Shown: positions 1 through 11,228, counted from the first letter of the stretch. The stretch: 36,304 nucleotides of DNA from Micromonospora sp. CPCC 205371 (GCF_026130045.1 NZ_JAIBNX010000017.1:1-36304); one strand, 5' to 3'. The notes: a model not told the origin generated them from the sequence alone. Numbers and translations are program-made.

Positions 1-78
1 GACCGGAGGGGGGGGGGGAGCGAGGCGACGGGGGAAGGCGTCGCCTTCGGCGCCGCGCGACCGAGCGAACGGCAGGCC
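1..78. other. Low-confidence window edge upstream of glyA
   Basis: No gene is recognisable here. The stretch starts with a long G run and contains a small hairpin (GAAGGC at 34-39 pairing with GCCTTC at 43-48). The glyA reading frame is open through the whole stretch, but no ATG, GTG or TTG is present in frame. The composition (G homopolymers, GC-rich short words) and the missing glyA start suggest either a repeat-like intergenic segment or poor base quality at a contig edge. Confidence 0.35.
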
Positions 79-1341
79 GGGAGTACGTTCTGGGGTCCGG
101 ACTTTGCCCAGCTTGAGGCTGTCGATCCGGAGATCGCCCAGGTGGTCCTGGGCGAGTTGGAGCGGGTGCGCTCCGGGCTCCAGCTGATCGCGAGCGAAAA
201 CCTCACGTCGCCGGCCGTCCTGGCGGCGCTCGGCTCGACGCTCACCAACAAGTACGCCGAGGGGTACCCCGCTCGGCGGTACTACGGTGGCTGCGCCGAG
301 GTGGACAAGGCCGAGGCGCTGGGCATCGAGCGGGCCAAGGAGCTCTTCGGCGCCGAGCACGCCAACCTCCAGCCGCACAGCGGTGCCAGCGCCAACCTGG
401 CCGCGTACGCCGCACTGCTCCAGCCGGGCGACACGGTACTGGCGATGGACCTGCCGCACGGCGGGCATCTGACCCACGGCAGCAAGGTGAACTTTTCCGG
501 CAAATGGTTCGCCACGGTCGGATACACCGTCACCCGCGACACCGAGCTGATCGACTACGACGAGGTACGCGAGCTCGCGGTGGCTCATCAGCCAAAGATG
601 ATCATCTGCGGTGCGACCGCGTACCCGCGGCTCATCGACTTCGCGCGGTTCCGCGAGATCGCCGACGAGGTGGGCGCGTACCTGCTCGTCGATGCCGCCC
701 ACTTCATCGGCCTGGTGGCGGGCAAGGCGATCCCGTCGCCGGTGCCGTACGCCGACGTCGTGACCTTCACCACCCACAAGGTCCTGCGCGGCCCGCGGGG
801 CGGCATGATCCTGTGCCGCGGAGGCCTGGCGCAGCGGGTCGACAAGGCGGTCTTCCCGTTCGTGCAGGGCGGCCCGCTGATGCACGCGGTGGCCGCCAAG
901 GCGGTCGCGCTGCGCGAGGCGGCGCTGCCGGAGTTCCAGACGTACGCCGCCCAGGTGGTGAAGAACGCGCAGGCGTTGGCCGCGGGGCTGGAAAGTGAAG
1001 GTATGCGCCCGGTGTCGGGCGGCACCGACACGCACCTGGCGTTGATCGACCTGCGCGACCTCGGCGTGACCGGGCGTGACGCGGAGGCGAGCTGCGACGC
1101 GGCCGGAATCACGTTGAACAAGAACGCGATCCCGTACGACCCGGAGAAACCGATGGTGGCTTCCGGGGTACGGGTCGGCACGCCGAGCGTCACGACGCAG
1201 GGCATGCGCGAGGGGGAGATGCGCCAGATCGCGTCGCTCATCTCGCGGGCTGTGCGGGCCGACGGCGACTCGGATGAAATCGGCCAAATAAGGGCAGAAG
1301 TGGTAGATCTGGTACACAAATTTCCGGCGTATCCGCGATGA
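79..1341 (+). CDS. glyA: Serine hydroxymethyltransferase (start codon not visible)
   Basis: PLP-dependent enzyme that interconverts serine plus tetrahydrofolate with glycine plus 5,10-methylene-THF in the cytoplasm, feeding one-carbon metabolism. Clear family blocks are the LQLIASEN segment, the NKYAEGYPARRYYGG block, the PHSGASAN block and the PLP-lysine motif TTHKVLRGPRGG (Lys codon at 778-780). The first usable codon, GTG at 142, would delete about 20 residues. Homology-like sequence (FWGPDFAQLEAVDPEI) runs in frame upstream to about position 79, where GGG sits at the place a start codon is expected. With this start the length would be 420 residues, normal for the family. The GGG may be a base-call error for GTG, or the gene may start at 142. 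The stop overlaps the next gene's start (ATGA), implying translational coupling to the atp cluster. Confidence 0.9.
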   Translation, partial: GSTFWGPDFAQLEAVDPEIAQVVLGELERVRSGLQLIASENLTSPAVLAALGSTLTNKYAEGYPARRYYGGCAEVDKAEALGIERAKELFGAEHANLQPHSGASANLAAYAALLQPGDTVLAMDLPHGGHLTHGSKVNFSGKWFATVGYTVTRDTELIDYDEVRELAVAHQPKMIICGATAYPRLIDFARFREIADEVGAYLLVDAAHFIGLVAGKAIPSPVPYADVVTFTTHKVLRGPRGGMILCRGGLAQRVDKAVFPFVQGGPLMHAVAAKAVALREAALPEFQTYAAQVVKNAQALAAGLESEGMRPVSGGTDTHLALIDLRDLGVTGRDAEASCDAAGITLNKNAIPYDPEKPMVASGVRVGTPSVTTQGMREGEMRQIASLISRAVRADGDSDEIGQIRAEVVDLVHKFPAYPR

Positions 1342-1757
1342 ACAATGACCGACGGTGGCGCCTGCGCCATCTGCCCGTGTTGCTCGTCGCGTCAGCGGTC
1401 GCGATGGTCGGCGCGGCCGTCGTGGGCGGCCTGACGCGCGGCGCAGCCGGTGCGGTCGGCGCGGCGGTGGGAGTGGCGCTCGTCACGGCCAGTTACACGC
1501 TTTCCACTGTGGTCCTCGCATGGGCCGACGCGATCAACCCACAGCTCGTTCTGCCCTTTGGGCTGGGCATCTACGTAGCGAAGTACAGCCTGCTCGGCGG
1601 CGTGATGATGATCGTCGCGACGGCCGACTGGGCCGGCTTGGTGCCGATGGGCTGGGGCGTCGCGGCGGGCGTCGTCGCGTGGACCGGCGTGCACATCTGG
1701 TGGATTACGAAAATCTGGCCGGCTAGCCGGGGCCCGGGAGTGGCGATCGAGGAGTAG
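1338..1757 (+). CDS. AtpI-like ATP synthase accessory membrane protein
   Basis: A 139-residue hydrophobic protein with about four predicted membrane segments (roughly residues 12-32, 36-62, 70-92 and 98-122) and short polar ends. Its position directly before the F1Fo operon, its size and its membrane layout match the ATP synthase subunit I (AtpI/UncI) group, which assists c-ring assembly in other bacteria. The primary sequence of this group diverges fast, so the assignment rests mostly on context. The ATG start overlaps the glyA stop by four bases. A 90-105 base gap without a hairpin separates it from the next gene. Confidence 0.65.
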   Translation: MNNDRRWRLRHLPVLLVASAVAMVGAAVVGGLTRGAAGAVGAAVGVALVTASYTLSTVVLAWADAINPQLVLPFGLGIYVAKYSLLGGVMMIVATADWAGLVPMGWGVAAGVVAWTGVHIWWITKIWPASRGPGVAIEE

Positions 1758-1862
1758 CGTACGGGCACAGACGACTCCAGTATCCCCGGCGCCCGCACAA
1801 GTGCCTTGCGTGGGGGGTGAGTCCTATCCGCCGGTAACGCGCCTGATATGGTTCGCCGCGTC

Positions 1863-2075
1863 ATGGCCGGTGACCAACCCCCCCAACAACCTGACGGCGG
1901 AGCCGGTCAGGGATGGGTGGCGATTGGATACCTCATTACCGGTATCGCGGTGTGGGGTCTCATCGGTTGGCTGGTCGATCGTTGGCTCGATCTCGGCGGG
2001 GTTCCCATCGGGATCGGAGCAATGGTCGGCGCGGCGGGTGGCGTCTACCTGATCGCCCGCCGGCTCGGCGCCTAG
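1863..2075 (+). CDS. AtpZ/AtpI-family small membrane protein
   Basis: About 70 residues: a short polar N-terminus, then two membrane helices separated by a conserved-looking GWLVDRWLD turn and a closing basic ARRLG end. This two-helix hairpin with a polar loop is typical of the AtpZ-type small proteins encoded at the head of bacterial atp operons, which have been proposed to help in ion handling or c-ring assembly. ATG at 1848 is an alternative start that adds five residues. Neither start has a clear Shine-Dalgarno sequence, and TATGGT at 1847-1852 could be a -10 box lying just before 1863. It ends 10 bases before atpB. Having both an AtpI-like and an AtpZ-like gene here is plausible but not proven. 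Confidence 0.65.
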   Translation: MAGDQPPQQPDGGAGQGWVAIGYLITGIAVWGLIGWLVDRWLDLGGVPIGIGAMVGAAGGVYLIARRLGA

Positions 2076-2085
2076 AGGAGGATCA

Positions 2086-2865
2086 ATGAGCGTACGGAGT
2101 CTCGCGAGCGAAGTCCCGTGGCCACCGAGCGTTGACGACTTCTACCTGCCCTCCGTGGTCGACGGCGCCTACCCCTGGTTGACCAAGGTCACGATCCTGG
2201 TCTGGATCGCAGCCGCGGCTCTGATCGTGTTCTTCCTGGTGACCTACCGCAATCCGCAGCTCGTGCCGACCAAGAGGCAGTGGCTGGCCGAGTCGGTCTA
2301 CGGCTTCGTGCGGAACAACATCGCCAAGGACATGATCGGGCACGAGGGTGTGCGTTTCGCGCCGTACCTGACCACCCTGTTCTGCTTCGTCCTGCTCACC
2401 AACCTCTTCGGGATCATCCCGGGCATCCAGATGTCGCCGAACTCGCACATCGCGTTCCCGACGATCCTCGCGGTGATCAGCTACGTGCTCTTCAACTACG
2501 TGGGCATCCGCCAGCACGGCTTCGCCAAGTACATGAAGGCGTCCCTGATCCCGCCGGCGCCGTGGTACATCCTGCCGCTCCTGGTGCCGATCGAGTTCGC
2601 ATCGACGTTCCTGTTCCGGCCGTTCACGCTGGCGGTCCGTCTCTTCGCCAACATGTTCGCCGGCCACATGATCCTGCTGGTGTTCACGCTCGGCGGCTTC
2701 GTGATGCTGAACTCCAGCGCACTGCTGGCGCCGGTTTCGCTGGTGTCCTGGCTGATGGCGATCGCGCTCACCTTCCTGGAGGCGCTGGTGGTCATCCTGC
2801 AGGCGTACGTGTTCACGGTCTTGACCGCCAGCTACGTGCAGGGTGCTCTCGCCGAACAGCACTGA
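2086..2865 (+). CDS. atpB: F1Fo ATP synthase subunit a
   Basis: Membrane stator subunit that forms the proton half-channels beside the c-ring. The 259-residue length is normal for actinobacteria. Five to six membrane segments are visible. The essential arginine is in the motif LAVRLFANMFAGH (Arg185, codon 2638-2640), followed by the usual C-terminal helices with QAYVFTVLTASY. The start is supported by a strong Shine-Dalgarno sequence (AGAGGAGG) just upstream. It opens the core order B-E-F-H-A-G-D and is followed by a 63-base gap with a hairpin before atpE. Confidence 0.97.
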   Translation: MSVRSLASEVPWPPSVDDFYLPSVVDGAYPWLTKVTILVWIAAAALIVFFLVTYRNPQLVPTKRQWLAESVYGFVRNNIAKDMIGHEGVRFAPYLTTLFCFVLLTNLFGIIPGIQMSPNSHIAFPTILAVISYVLFNYVGIRQHGFAKYMKASLIPPAPWYILPLLVPIEFASTFLFRPFTLAVRLFANMFAGHMILLVFTLGGFVMLNSSALLAPVSLVSWLMAIALTFLEALVVILQAYVFTVLTASYVQGALAEQH

Positions 2866-3156
<291 letters not shown>

Positions 3157-3183
3157 CCAGCCATCCCTGACCGGGAGGTAGTC

Positions 3184-3720
3184 ATGTTCGTTTTCGCCGC
3201 CGAGGGGGGCGAGGAGCACAACCCGATCATCCCGATCTGGCAGGAGATCGTGGTCGGCACGGTCGCTTTCGCGATCCTCTGCTACGTGCTGATGAAGTTC
3301 GTGTTCCCCCGCATGGAGCAGACCTTCAAGGCTCGGGTCGAGGCCATCGAGGGTGGGATCAAGCGGGCGGAGTCGGCGCAGGCCGAGGCCAACCAGCTCC
3401 TCGAGCAGTACAAGGCCCAGCTGGCCGAGGCGCGCACCGACGCCGCCCGGATTCGCGACGACGCGCGCGCTGACGCCGAAGGCATCCGGCAGGACGTCTT
3501 GGCGAAGGCCCGCGAAGAGTCCGACCGCATCATCGCGGCCGGCAAGGAGCAGCTCGCCGCCGAACGTCAGACCATCGTCCGGGAGCTGCGTGCCGAGGTC
3601 GGCACCATCGCGGTCGACCTGGCGAGCAAGATCGTGGGTGAGTCGCTGGCTGACGAGGCCCGCCGCAAGGGCACCGTCGAGCGGTTCCTGAGCGATCTCG
3701 AAAGCGCCGGGGCACGCTGA
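3184..3720 (+). CDS. atpF: F1Fo ATP synthase subunit b
   Basis: Peripheral-stalk subunit: one N-terminal membrane helix (about residues 18-38) followed by a long charged coiled coil rich in Ala, Glu, Lys and Arg (residues 40-150) that reaches up to the delta subunit on F1. The 178-residue length is normal. A GGGAGG Shine-Dalgarno sequence lies just before the ATG. The stop overlaps the atpH start by one base (TGATG), indicating translational coupling of the two stalk genes. Unlike mycobacteria, b and delta are separate polypeptides here. Confidence 0.96.
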   Translation: MFVFAAEGGEEHNPIIPIWQEIVVGTVAFAILCYVLMKFVFPRMEQTFKARVEAIEGGIKRAESAQAEANQLLEQYKAQLAEARTDAARIRDDARADAEGIRQDVLAKAREESDRIIAAGKEQLAAERQTIVRELRAEVGTIAVDLASKIVGESLADEARRKGTVERFLSDLESAGAR

Positions 3721-4541
3721 TGCAGGCCGCCAGCCGGGAGTCGTACACCGCCGCCGCCGAGCGGCTGGAGGCGTACGTCCGCCGGGCCAAGCCCGAAACC
3801 ATCGCGGGCGCCGCCGACGACCTGCTCGCCGTGGCCGACCTGCTGCGGCGCGAGCCGCGGCTGCGCCGGGCGCTCTCCGACCCGGCCCGTCCGGTCGAAG
3901 ACCGCACCGAGCTGGTCCGCAGCCTGCTCGGCGGCAAGGTCGGCGACGCCAGCCTCAAACTGGTGGCCGCGCTCGTCGACGGCCGCTGGTCGGCGCCGAT
4001 CGAGCTGCTGGAGGCCAGCGAGCGGCTGGGCGTCGAGGCGCTGCTGGCCAGCGCCGATCGCGCCGGCGACCTCGGCGAGGTCGAAGACGAGCTGTTCCGC
4101 TTCGGCCAGCTCGTCGCGGGCGATCCGCGACTCGCGGGTGCGCTGGGCGACGTGGTCGCGCCGTCGGCGCAGCGGGCCGAGCTGGCCCGGGCGCTCCTGT
4201 CCGGCAAGGCCAAGCCGGCCACCGTCCGGCTGGTCGAGGTGGCGCTCGGTGGCTTCGGCGGGCGCTCCTTCGATGCCGCGCTGACCCGCCTGGTCGAGCT
4301 GTCGGCCGAGCGGCGTGACCGGCAGGTCGCGTACGTCACCGTCGCGGCCCCGCTCAGTGACGAGGATGAGCGCCGCCTGGGCGCCAAGCTTTCGGAACTG
4401 TACGGTCGAGAGGTCTCCGTCAAGCAGTTGGTACATCCGGAGATCCTCGGCGGGATGAGCGTCCAGGTCGGTGCCGACCTGTACGACGGGACGGTCCTGC
4501 GCCGGCTCACCGACACCCGAAACGCGCTCGCGAAGCGCTAG
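3720..4541 (+). CDS. atpH: F1Fo ATP synthase subunit delta, long form with duplicated N-domain
   Basis: Connects the b-subunit stalk to the top of F1. At 273 residues it is about 95 longer than the E. coli protein. The extra length is explained by an internal duplication: residues about 33-112 and 122-200 both follow the pattern D/E-PRL-x2-AL-x-D-x4-P-x3-R-x-EL-x-R-x-LL-x-GK, so the helical N-domain occurs twice before the usual C-terminal part (about 203-273, with LSELYGREV and the GGMSVQVGADLYDGT block). The gene is coupled to atpF by TGATG. Long delta proteins are usual in actinobacteria; the duplication reading is my own alignment by eye. Confidence 0.95.
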   Translation: MQAASRESYTAAAERLEAYVRRAKPETIAGAADDLLAVADLLRREPRLRRALSDPARPVEDRTELVRSLLGGKVGDASLKLVAALVDGRWSAPIELLEASERLGVEALLASADRAGDLGEVEDELFRFGQLVAGDPRLAGALGDVVAPSAQRAELARALLSGKAKPATVRLVEVALGGFGGRSFDAALTRLVELSAERRDRQVAYVTVAAPLSDEDERRLGAKLSELYGREVSVKQLVHPEILGGMSVQVGADLYDGTVLRRLTDTRNALAKR

Positions 4542-4577
4542 ACCCAACGTCGAACCCCAGAGCAGAGGAAGCAGAGG

Positions 4578-6224
4578 ATGGCCGAGCTGACCATCTCGTC
4601 GGAGGAGATCCGCGGCGCTCTTGAGCGCTACGTCTCCTCCTATTCGCCCGACATCTCCCGCGAGGAGGTCGGCACCGTCGCCGATGCCGGTGACGGCATC
4701 GCGCACGTTGAGGGCCTGCCCTCGACCATGGCCAACGAGCTGCTGGAGTTCGAGGACGGCACGCTGGGTGTGGCGCTGAACCTCGACGTCCGCGAGATCG
4801 GTGTCGTGATCCTCGGCGAATTCGCCGGTATCGAGGAGGGCCAGCGCGTCAAGCGCACCGGCCGGGTGCTCTCCGTGCCCGTCGGCGACAAGTTCCTGGG
4901 GCGCGTGGTCAACGCGCTCGGCGAGCCGATCGACGCCATGGGCGACATCGAAAACGAGGGCTTCCGCGAGCTGGAGCTGCAGGCGCCGAACGTGATGGCC
5001 CGGCAGGGCGTCAGCGAGGCGCTGCAGACCGGCATCAAGGCCATCGATGCGATGACCGCTATCGGCCGGGGCCAGCGCCAGCTCATCATCGGCGACCGCA
5101 AGACCGGTAAGACCACGGTCGCGATCGACACGATCCTCAACCAGCGGGCCAACTGGCAGTCGGGTGACCCGAAGAAGCAGGTGCGCTGCATCTACGTCGC
5201 GATCGGCCAGAAGGCGTCCACGATCGCGTCGGTGAAGGGCATCCTCGAAGAGCACGGCGCGATGGAGTACACGACCATCGTCGCGTCGCCCGCGTCCGAC
5301 CCGGCCGGCTTCAAGTACATCGCCCCGTACGCCGGCTCGTCGATCGGCCAGCACTGGATGTACGGCGGCAAGCACGTGCTCATCGTCTTCGACGACCTGA
5401 GCAAGCAAGCCGAGGCCTACCGTGCCGTGTCGCTGCTGCTGCGCCGCCCGCCGGGCCGTGAGGCGTACCCGGGTGACGTCTTCTACTTGCACTCCCGGCT
5501 GCTGGAGCGCTGCGCCAAGCTCTCCGACGAGATGGGTGCCGGCTCGATGACCGGTCTGCCGATCATCGAGACCAAGGCGAACGACATCTCGGCGTTCATC
5601 CCGACCAACGTCATCTCCATCACCGACGGCCAGATCTTCCTGGAGTCGGACCTGTTCAACCAGGGCGTCCGGCCGGCGATCAACGTCGGCACCTCGGTCT
5701 CCCGGGTCGGTGGCGCCGCACAGGTCAAGCCGCTACGCAAGGTCGCCGGCCGGCTGCGGCTGGACCTCGCTCAGTACCGTGAGCTGGAGGCGTTCGCCGC
5801 GTTCGCCTCGGACCTGGACAAGTCGTCCCGCGCCCAGCTCGACCGCGGTGCTCGCCTGGTCGAGCTGCTGAAGCAGCCGAACTACTCGCCGTACCCGGTC
5901 GAGGAGCAGGTGGTGTCGGTGTGGGCCGGCACCGAGGGCAAGCTCGACGACATTCCGGTCGGCGAGGTTCGGCGCTTCGAGGCCGAGTTCCTGGAGTTCC
6001 TGCGCCACTCGTACAAGGGCACGCTCCAGTCGGTCGCCGACAACAACTGGGATGACGACGTCATCTCCACGCTCGACGAGGCGATCGCCAAGTTCAAGCA
6101 GATGTTCCTTGCCAAGGAAGACAAGCACCTTGGCAAGGAGGCGGAGGCGAAGGCTCTCGAGGGCGAGGAGAACCACGAGACGGTCACCCGGTACCGCAAC
6201 GCTCCTCCGCCCGAGAAGCAGTAG
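4578..6224 (+). CDS. atpA: F1Fo ATP synthase subunit alpha
   Basis: Non-catalytic nucleotide-binding subunit of the F1 hexamer. The 548-residue length fits actinobacterial alpha subunits, which have a longer C-terminal tail than E. coli. The P-loop GDRKTGKT lies at residues 172-179. The family signature [14 protein letters not shown] is present. The C-terminal extension after about residue 510 is highly charged (Lys/Glu-rich). A purine-rich AGAGGAAG lies upstream of the ATG, in a 36-base gap after atpH, and atpG follows nine bases after the stop. Confidence 0.98.
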   Translation: MAELTISSEEIRGALERYVSSYSPDISREEVGTVADAGDGIAHVEGLPSTMANELLEFEDGTLGVALNLDVREIGVVILGEFAGIEEGQRVKRTGRVLSVPVGDKFLGRVVNALGEPIDAMGDIENEGFRELELQAPNVMARQGVSEALQTGIKAIDAMTAIGRGQRQLIIGDRKTGKTTVAIDTILNQRANWQSGDPKKQVRCIYVAIGQKASTIASVKGILEEHGAMEYTTIVASPASDPAGFKYIAPYAGSSIGQHWMYGGKHVLIVFDDLSKQAEAYRAVSLLLRRPPGREAYPGDVFYLHSRLLERCAKLSDEMGAGSMTGLPIIETKANDISAFIPTNVISITDGQIFLESDLFNQGVRPAINVGTSVSRVGGAAQVKPLRKVAGRLRLDLAQYRELEAFAAFASDLDKSSRAQLDRGARLVELLKQPNYSPYPVEEQVVSVWAGTEGKLDDIPVGEVRRFEAEFLEFLRHSYKGTLQSVADNNWDDDVISTLDEAIAKFKQMFLAKEDKHLGKEAEAKALEGEENHETVTRYRNAPPPEKQ

Positions 6225-6233
6225 GGACGATCG

Positions 6234-8611
<2,378 letters not shown>

Positions 8612-8628
8612 TCCACGAGCATTCGGTC

Positions 8629-8661
8629 GCAGGCGTTCACCGGTTTCCGGTGGGCGCCTGC
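8629..8661 (+). terminator. Strong stem-loop after atpD
   Basis: The arm at 8629-8643 (GCAGGCGTTCACCGG) pairs with 8647-8661 (CCGGTGGGCGCCTGC) around a TTT loop: 15 pairs, two of them G-U. The following bases are only mildly T-rich. It probably acts as a terminator or partial attenuator that lowers read-through from the atp operon into the LCP gene and atpC. That role is inference from structure and place. Confidence 0.75.
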
Positions 8662-8708
8662 AACCGTTCTTGGCTGCCATCCGTCTTCCTAATTAGGGAA
8701 CGGAGGCA

Positions 8709-9821
8709 ATGTTGCGAAGATCGTCCGGCAAGCGCCGCCGCCTGCCGCGGTGGGCACTGGTCTGCACGGTGTTCGGTGCGCTGCTCATGCTGAGCAGCGG
8801 CGGCTTGCTGCTCGGCCAAGAGGTGCTGCTCGCCCGTTACGAGGGTGCGGTCGAGACCGCCGACCTCTTCGGCGACGAGGCGGCCGCGGCCGAGCCCAAG
8901 AAGAGCGACATCAAGGGTCCGCTGACCATGTTGCTCGTGGGCATCGACCCGCGCGCCAGCGACCCCAACAAGCCACCGCTCGCCGACTCGATCTTGATCC
9001 TGCACGTGCCCGAGGAGCTCGACCGGGCGTACCTCTTCTCCCTGCCGCGCGACCTCATCGTCGAGATCCCGAGCTTCCCGAAGGCGGAGTTTCGCGGCGG
9101 CAGGGACAAGCTCAACTCGGCCATGGCGTACGGCAGCAAGGTGCCCGGTCAGGTGAGGCCTGACCCCGCCCGCGGGTTCGAGCTGCTCTCCAAGACGATC
9201 AGCAACTACACCGGCATCAAGCGCTTCGACGCCGGCGCGATCATCAACTTCGACGGGTTCCGGAAGATCGTCGACGCCATGGGCGGCGTGACGATGACGC
9301 TCGACATCGACGTCCGGTCGGAGCACCTGCGGCCTGATGGCAAGGGCCGGACGGGCAACCCGAACGGCGAGGGCTACATCGGACCGCAGAAGGTGTACAA
9401 GAAGGGCACCCATCACCTGAAGGGCTGGGAGGCTCTCGACGTCGTGCGGCAGCGCAAGACGGTGGGCGGCGACTACGTGCGCCAGAAGCACCAGCAGCAG
9501 TTCATCAAGGCGATGGTCAACCAGGCGTTCAGCAAGGACGTGGTGACCAACCCGCTCAAGCTCGACAAGGTGCTGCGCGCCGCGGGCGAGTCCGTGGTCT
9601 TCAACGGGCGCGGTCACAGCGTCGTCGACTACGGCCTGGCGCTGCGCGACATCCGGTCAAGCTCGATCACGATGGTCAAGCTGCCGGGGCGGTCGATCGT
9701 CACCGGCGGTGACTACAGGGGCGAGGAGTTGCAGCCGGGCGCCAAGGACTTCTTCGCGTCGGTGGTCGACGGCACCGTCGACGAGTTCGTGGTGGCTCAC
9801 CCTGATTTCATCAACAAGTAA
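8709..9821 (+). CDS. LCP (LytR-CpsA-Psr) family cell-wall glycopolymer ligase
   Basis: Membrane-anchored enzyme family that transfers glycopolymers from lipid carriers onto peptidoglycan. The 370-residue protein has a basic N-terminus, one membrane helix (about residues 15-37) and an extracytoplasmic LCP domain. Hallmarks seen are [20 protein letters not shown] (binding arginines and aspartate) and the later [12 protein letters not shown]-x5-DYVRQKHQQ block. GGAGG lies just upstream of the ATG. A ten-base palindrome CCTAATTAGG (8688-8697) sits in its leader and could be a regulator site. Its placement between atpD and atpC is odd: the product has no role in ATP synthesis, so the location probably reflects insertion into the operon or shared growth-linked expression. 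Confidence 0.92.
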   Translation: MLRRSSGKRRRLPRWALVCTVFGALLMLSSGGLLLGQEVLLARYEGAVETADLFGDEAAAAEPKKSDIKGPLTMLLVGIDPRASDPNKPPLADSILILHVPEELDRAYLFSLPRDLIVEIPSFPKAEFRGGRDKLNSAMAYGSKVPGQVRPDPARGFELLSKTISNYTGIKRFDAGAIINFDGFRKIVDAMGGVTMTLDIDVRSEHLRPDGKGRTGNPNGEGYIGPQKVYKKGTHHLKGWEALDVVRQRKTVGGDYVRQKHQQQFIKAMVNQAFSKDVVTNPLKLDKVLRAAGESVVFNGRGHSVVDYGLALRDIRSSSITMVKLPGRSIVTGGDYRGEELQPGAKDFFASVVDGTVDEFVVAHPDFINK

Positions 9822-9836
9822 CGCTCACCACCCTCT

Positions 9837-9866
9837 TTGGGTCGGCGGTTCGGGCCCGTCTAGACT
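9837..9866 (+). promoter_or_regulatory. Candidate internal promoter for atpC
   Basis: TTGGGT (9837-9842) and TAGACT (9861-9866) are separated by 18 bases. TAGACT is the same -10 hexamer seen before meaA and the aldehyde dehydrogenase gene. Transcription starting near 9873 would leave a leader of about 25 bases carrying AAGGAG before the atpC GTG. This would let atpC be expressed despite the upstream hairpin and LCP gene. Confidence 0.55.
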
Positions 9867-9898
9867 CGATCCAATCCCCCGGGTGCAAGGAGACAGTG

Positions 9899-10192
9899 GT
9901 GGCACAGCAGCTTCACGTCGAGCTCGTAGCCGTCGAGGAGAAGGTCTGGACCGGCGAGGCCGAGATGGTCGTCGCCCGGACCACCGAGGGTGAGCTGGGT
10001 GTCCTGCCTGGCCACGCGCCGCTCCTCGGCCAGCTGGCCGAGCCCGGTCAGGTGCGCATCAAGCTCGCCGGTGGTGAGCAGATCACGTACGACGTGGCCG
10101 GCGGATTCCTCTCCGTCACGGGCGAGGGTGTAACGGTCCTTGCCGAGAGCGCCACGCCGGCGTCCCCGACGTCTCCCGCCGCGACGCACTGA
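9899..10192 (+). CDS. atpC: F1Fo ATP synthase subunit epsilon
   Basis: Rotor and regulatory subunit that binds gamma. The 97 residues comprise the N-terminal beta-sandwich with the family block [14 protein letters not shown] and the [16 protein letters not shown] strand. The C-terminal helical hairpin that inhibits ATP hydrolysis in E. coli is largely missing, replaced by an Ala/Pro/Ser tail; short epsilon subunits are common in actinobacteria. Two GTG codons are adjacent (9896 and 9899). The second is preferred because AAGGAG (9887-9892) is then six bases away and the N-terminus reads [12 protein letters not shown]. It is separated from atpD by the LCP gene. Confidence 0.95.
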   Translation: MAQQLHVELVAVEEKVWTGEAEMVVARTTEGELGVLPGHAPLLGQLAEPGQVRIKLAGGEQITYDVAGGFLSVTGEGVTVLAESATPASPTSPAATH

Positions 10193-10204
10193 CTCCGGCC
10201 GCCG

Positions 10205-10726
10205 ATGCAGATCTTGGAGTGGATCGGATTCGGCGTACTAGTCCTGCTCGCCGCGCTGGCGGTCCTCTTCATCCGCCGTGCGCTGATTGCCGGCGCCGGC
10301 AGCATCAGGCTCAACCTTCGCGTGTCCACGCTGCTCGTCGGGCGTGGCTGGTCACCGGGGTTCGGCCGGTTCGTCGGTGACGAGCTGCGCTGCTACCGGA
10401 TCTTCAGCTTCGCGATCCGCCCGAAGCGGGTGCTGTCGCGGCACGGGCTCGTGGTCGAGCGCCGGCGCAGCCCCGAGGGCCAGGAGCGCTTCTCGATGCC
10501 GTCCGACTGGGTGATCCTTCGCTGTCTCAGCCACCAGGCCCCGGTCGAGATCGCGATGGCGAAGTCGACGGTGACCGGGTTCATGTCGTGGCTCGAGGCC
10601 GCCCCTCCCCGGGCGGTCTCGTCGTTTCTGGGCCCTTCCCCGTCCCCCCCCCCTGCCTGGGTCCGCGGGTCGCGCCCGGCACCCATACCACGTCGCCGTC
10701 CGGGTTTGCCGTTCTCGCCAGGATGA
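10205..10726 (+). CDS. DUF2550-type membrane protein
   Basis: A protein of unknown function that follows atpC in actinobacteria. It has one N-terminal membrane helix (about residues 5-25) and then a basic cytoplasmic beta-rich domain with RVLSRHGLVVERRR and SHQAPVEIAM, ending in [12 protein letters not shown]. Family-like sequence stops near residue 138. The remaining 35 residues (Pro/Arg/Ser-rich) run antisense into the adenosyltransferase gene and are probably not a real domain. A ten-C homopolymer at 10644-10653 lies in this tail, so the true stop may be obscured. Confidence 0.8.
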   Translation: MQILEWIGFGVLVLLAALAVLFIRRALIAGAGSIRLNLRVSTLLVGRGWSPGFGRFVGDELRCYRIFSFAIRPKRVLSRHGLVVERRRSPEGQERFSMPSDWVILRCLSHQAPVEIAMAKSTVTGFMSWLEAAPPRAVSSFLGPSPSPPPAWVRGSRPAPIPRRRPGLPFSPG

Positions 10727-11228
10727 ACAGCAGATCCGACAACCTGTTGAGATACTTTGCCGGGAGAGTACTGGTTCGTGCGGGGTCCGCCTCGATCAGC
10801 GCCCACGCCTTCCGCTCGGCCCGCCGGGCGGTCGTGCGCGCCACATGAAGCAGGGCGGCGCCCGGCGTGCCGCCCGGCAGTACGAAGGAGTTCAAAGTGG
10901 ACAGCCGGTCGTTGAACTCGTCGCACCAGCCTTCGAGGCGCGTCACGTACTCCTCTGTGACCCGCAGCGCGATCTCCGACTCCAGGTCGGGGTTGCCCAG
11001 GTCGGCGCCCGCGTCGAAGAGGTCGTGCTGCACCCGGGTCAGCACGGCGCGCACCTCCTCGGAGAGCTGGCCGAGCGCCAGTGCCACCCCGATGGCCGCG
11101 TTGCACTCGTCGACGTCGGCGTATGCGGCGATGCGCGGATCGGTCTTCGGCACCAGCTCGTTGTTGACGAGCCGGGTCGAGCCGGTGTCGCCGGCCTTCG
11201 TGTAGATGCGGGTCAGGTGCACGGCCAT
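10581..11228 (-). CDS. PduO-type cob(I)alamin adenosyltransferase
   Basis: Transfers adenosyl from ATP to cob(I)alamin to make adenosylcobalamin. Family motifs are the N-terminal [18 protein letters not shown]-binding segment, [16 protein letters not shown], the RTTARRAER basic block and the [12 protein letters not shown] helix. The start chosen is ATG at 11228, giving 215 residues; longer readings overlap murA and have no homology-like sequence. TAGGCT lies seven bases before the ATG, a leaderless-promoter arrangement. The last 30 or so residues after WVPG are Gly/Pro/Arg-rich and overlap the convergent DUF2550 gene. Its product would serve the B12-dependent MeaA mutase encoded about 4 kb away. 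Confidence 0.9.
   Translation of the reverse strand: MAVHLTRIYTKAGDTGSTRLVNNELVPKTDPRIAAYADVDECNAAIGVALALGQLSEEVRAVLTRVQHDLFDAGADLGNPDLESEIALRVTEEYVTRLEGWCDEFNDRLSTLNSFVLPGGTPGAALLHVARTTARRAERKAWALIEADPARTSTLPAKYLNRLSDLLFILARTANPDGDVVWVPGATRGPRQGGGTGKGPETTRPPGEGRPRATT
10644..10653. repeat. Ten-C homopolymer in two convergent gene tails
   Basis: A run of ten C falls in the overlapping 3' ends of the DUF2550 and adenosyltransferase reading frames. Such runs are prone to length variation or miscalls and would shift both tails. I checked runs one shorter or longer: neither creates a nearby stop in the frames I read, so it does not simply explain the long tails. Confidence 0.5.

Noticed and set aside
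3567-5492. A 641-residue minus-strand frame opposite atpF/H/A
   Set aside because: It is antisense to three well-recognised ATP synthase genes and its composition (Arg/Asp/Gln/Val low-complexity) matches a codon-bias shadow.
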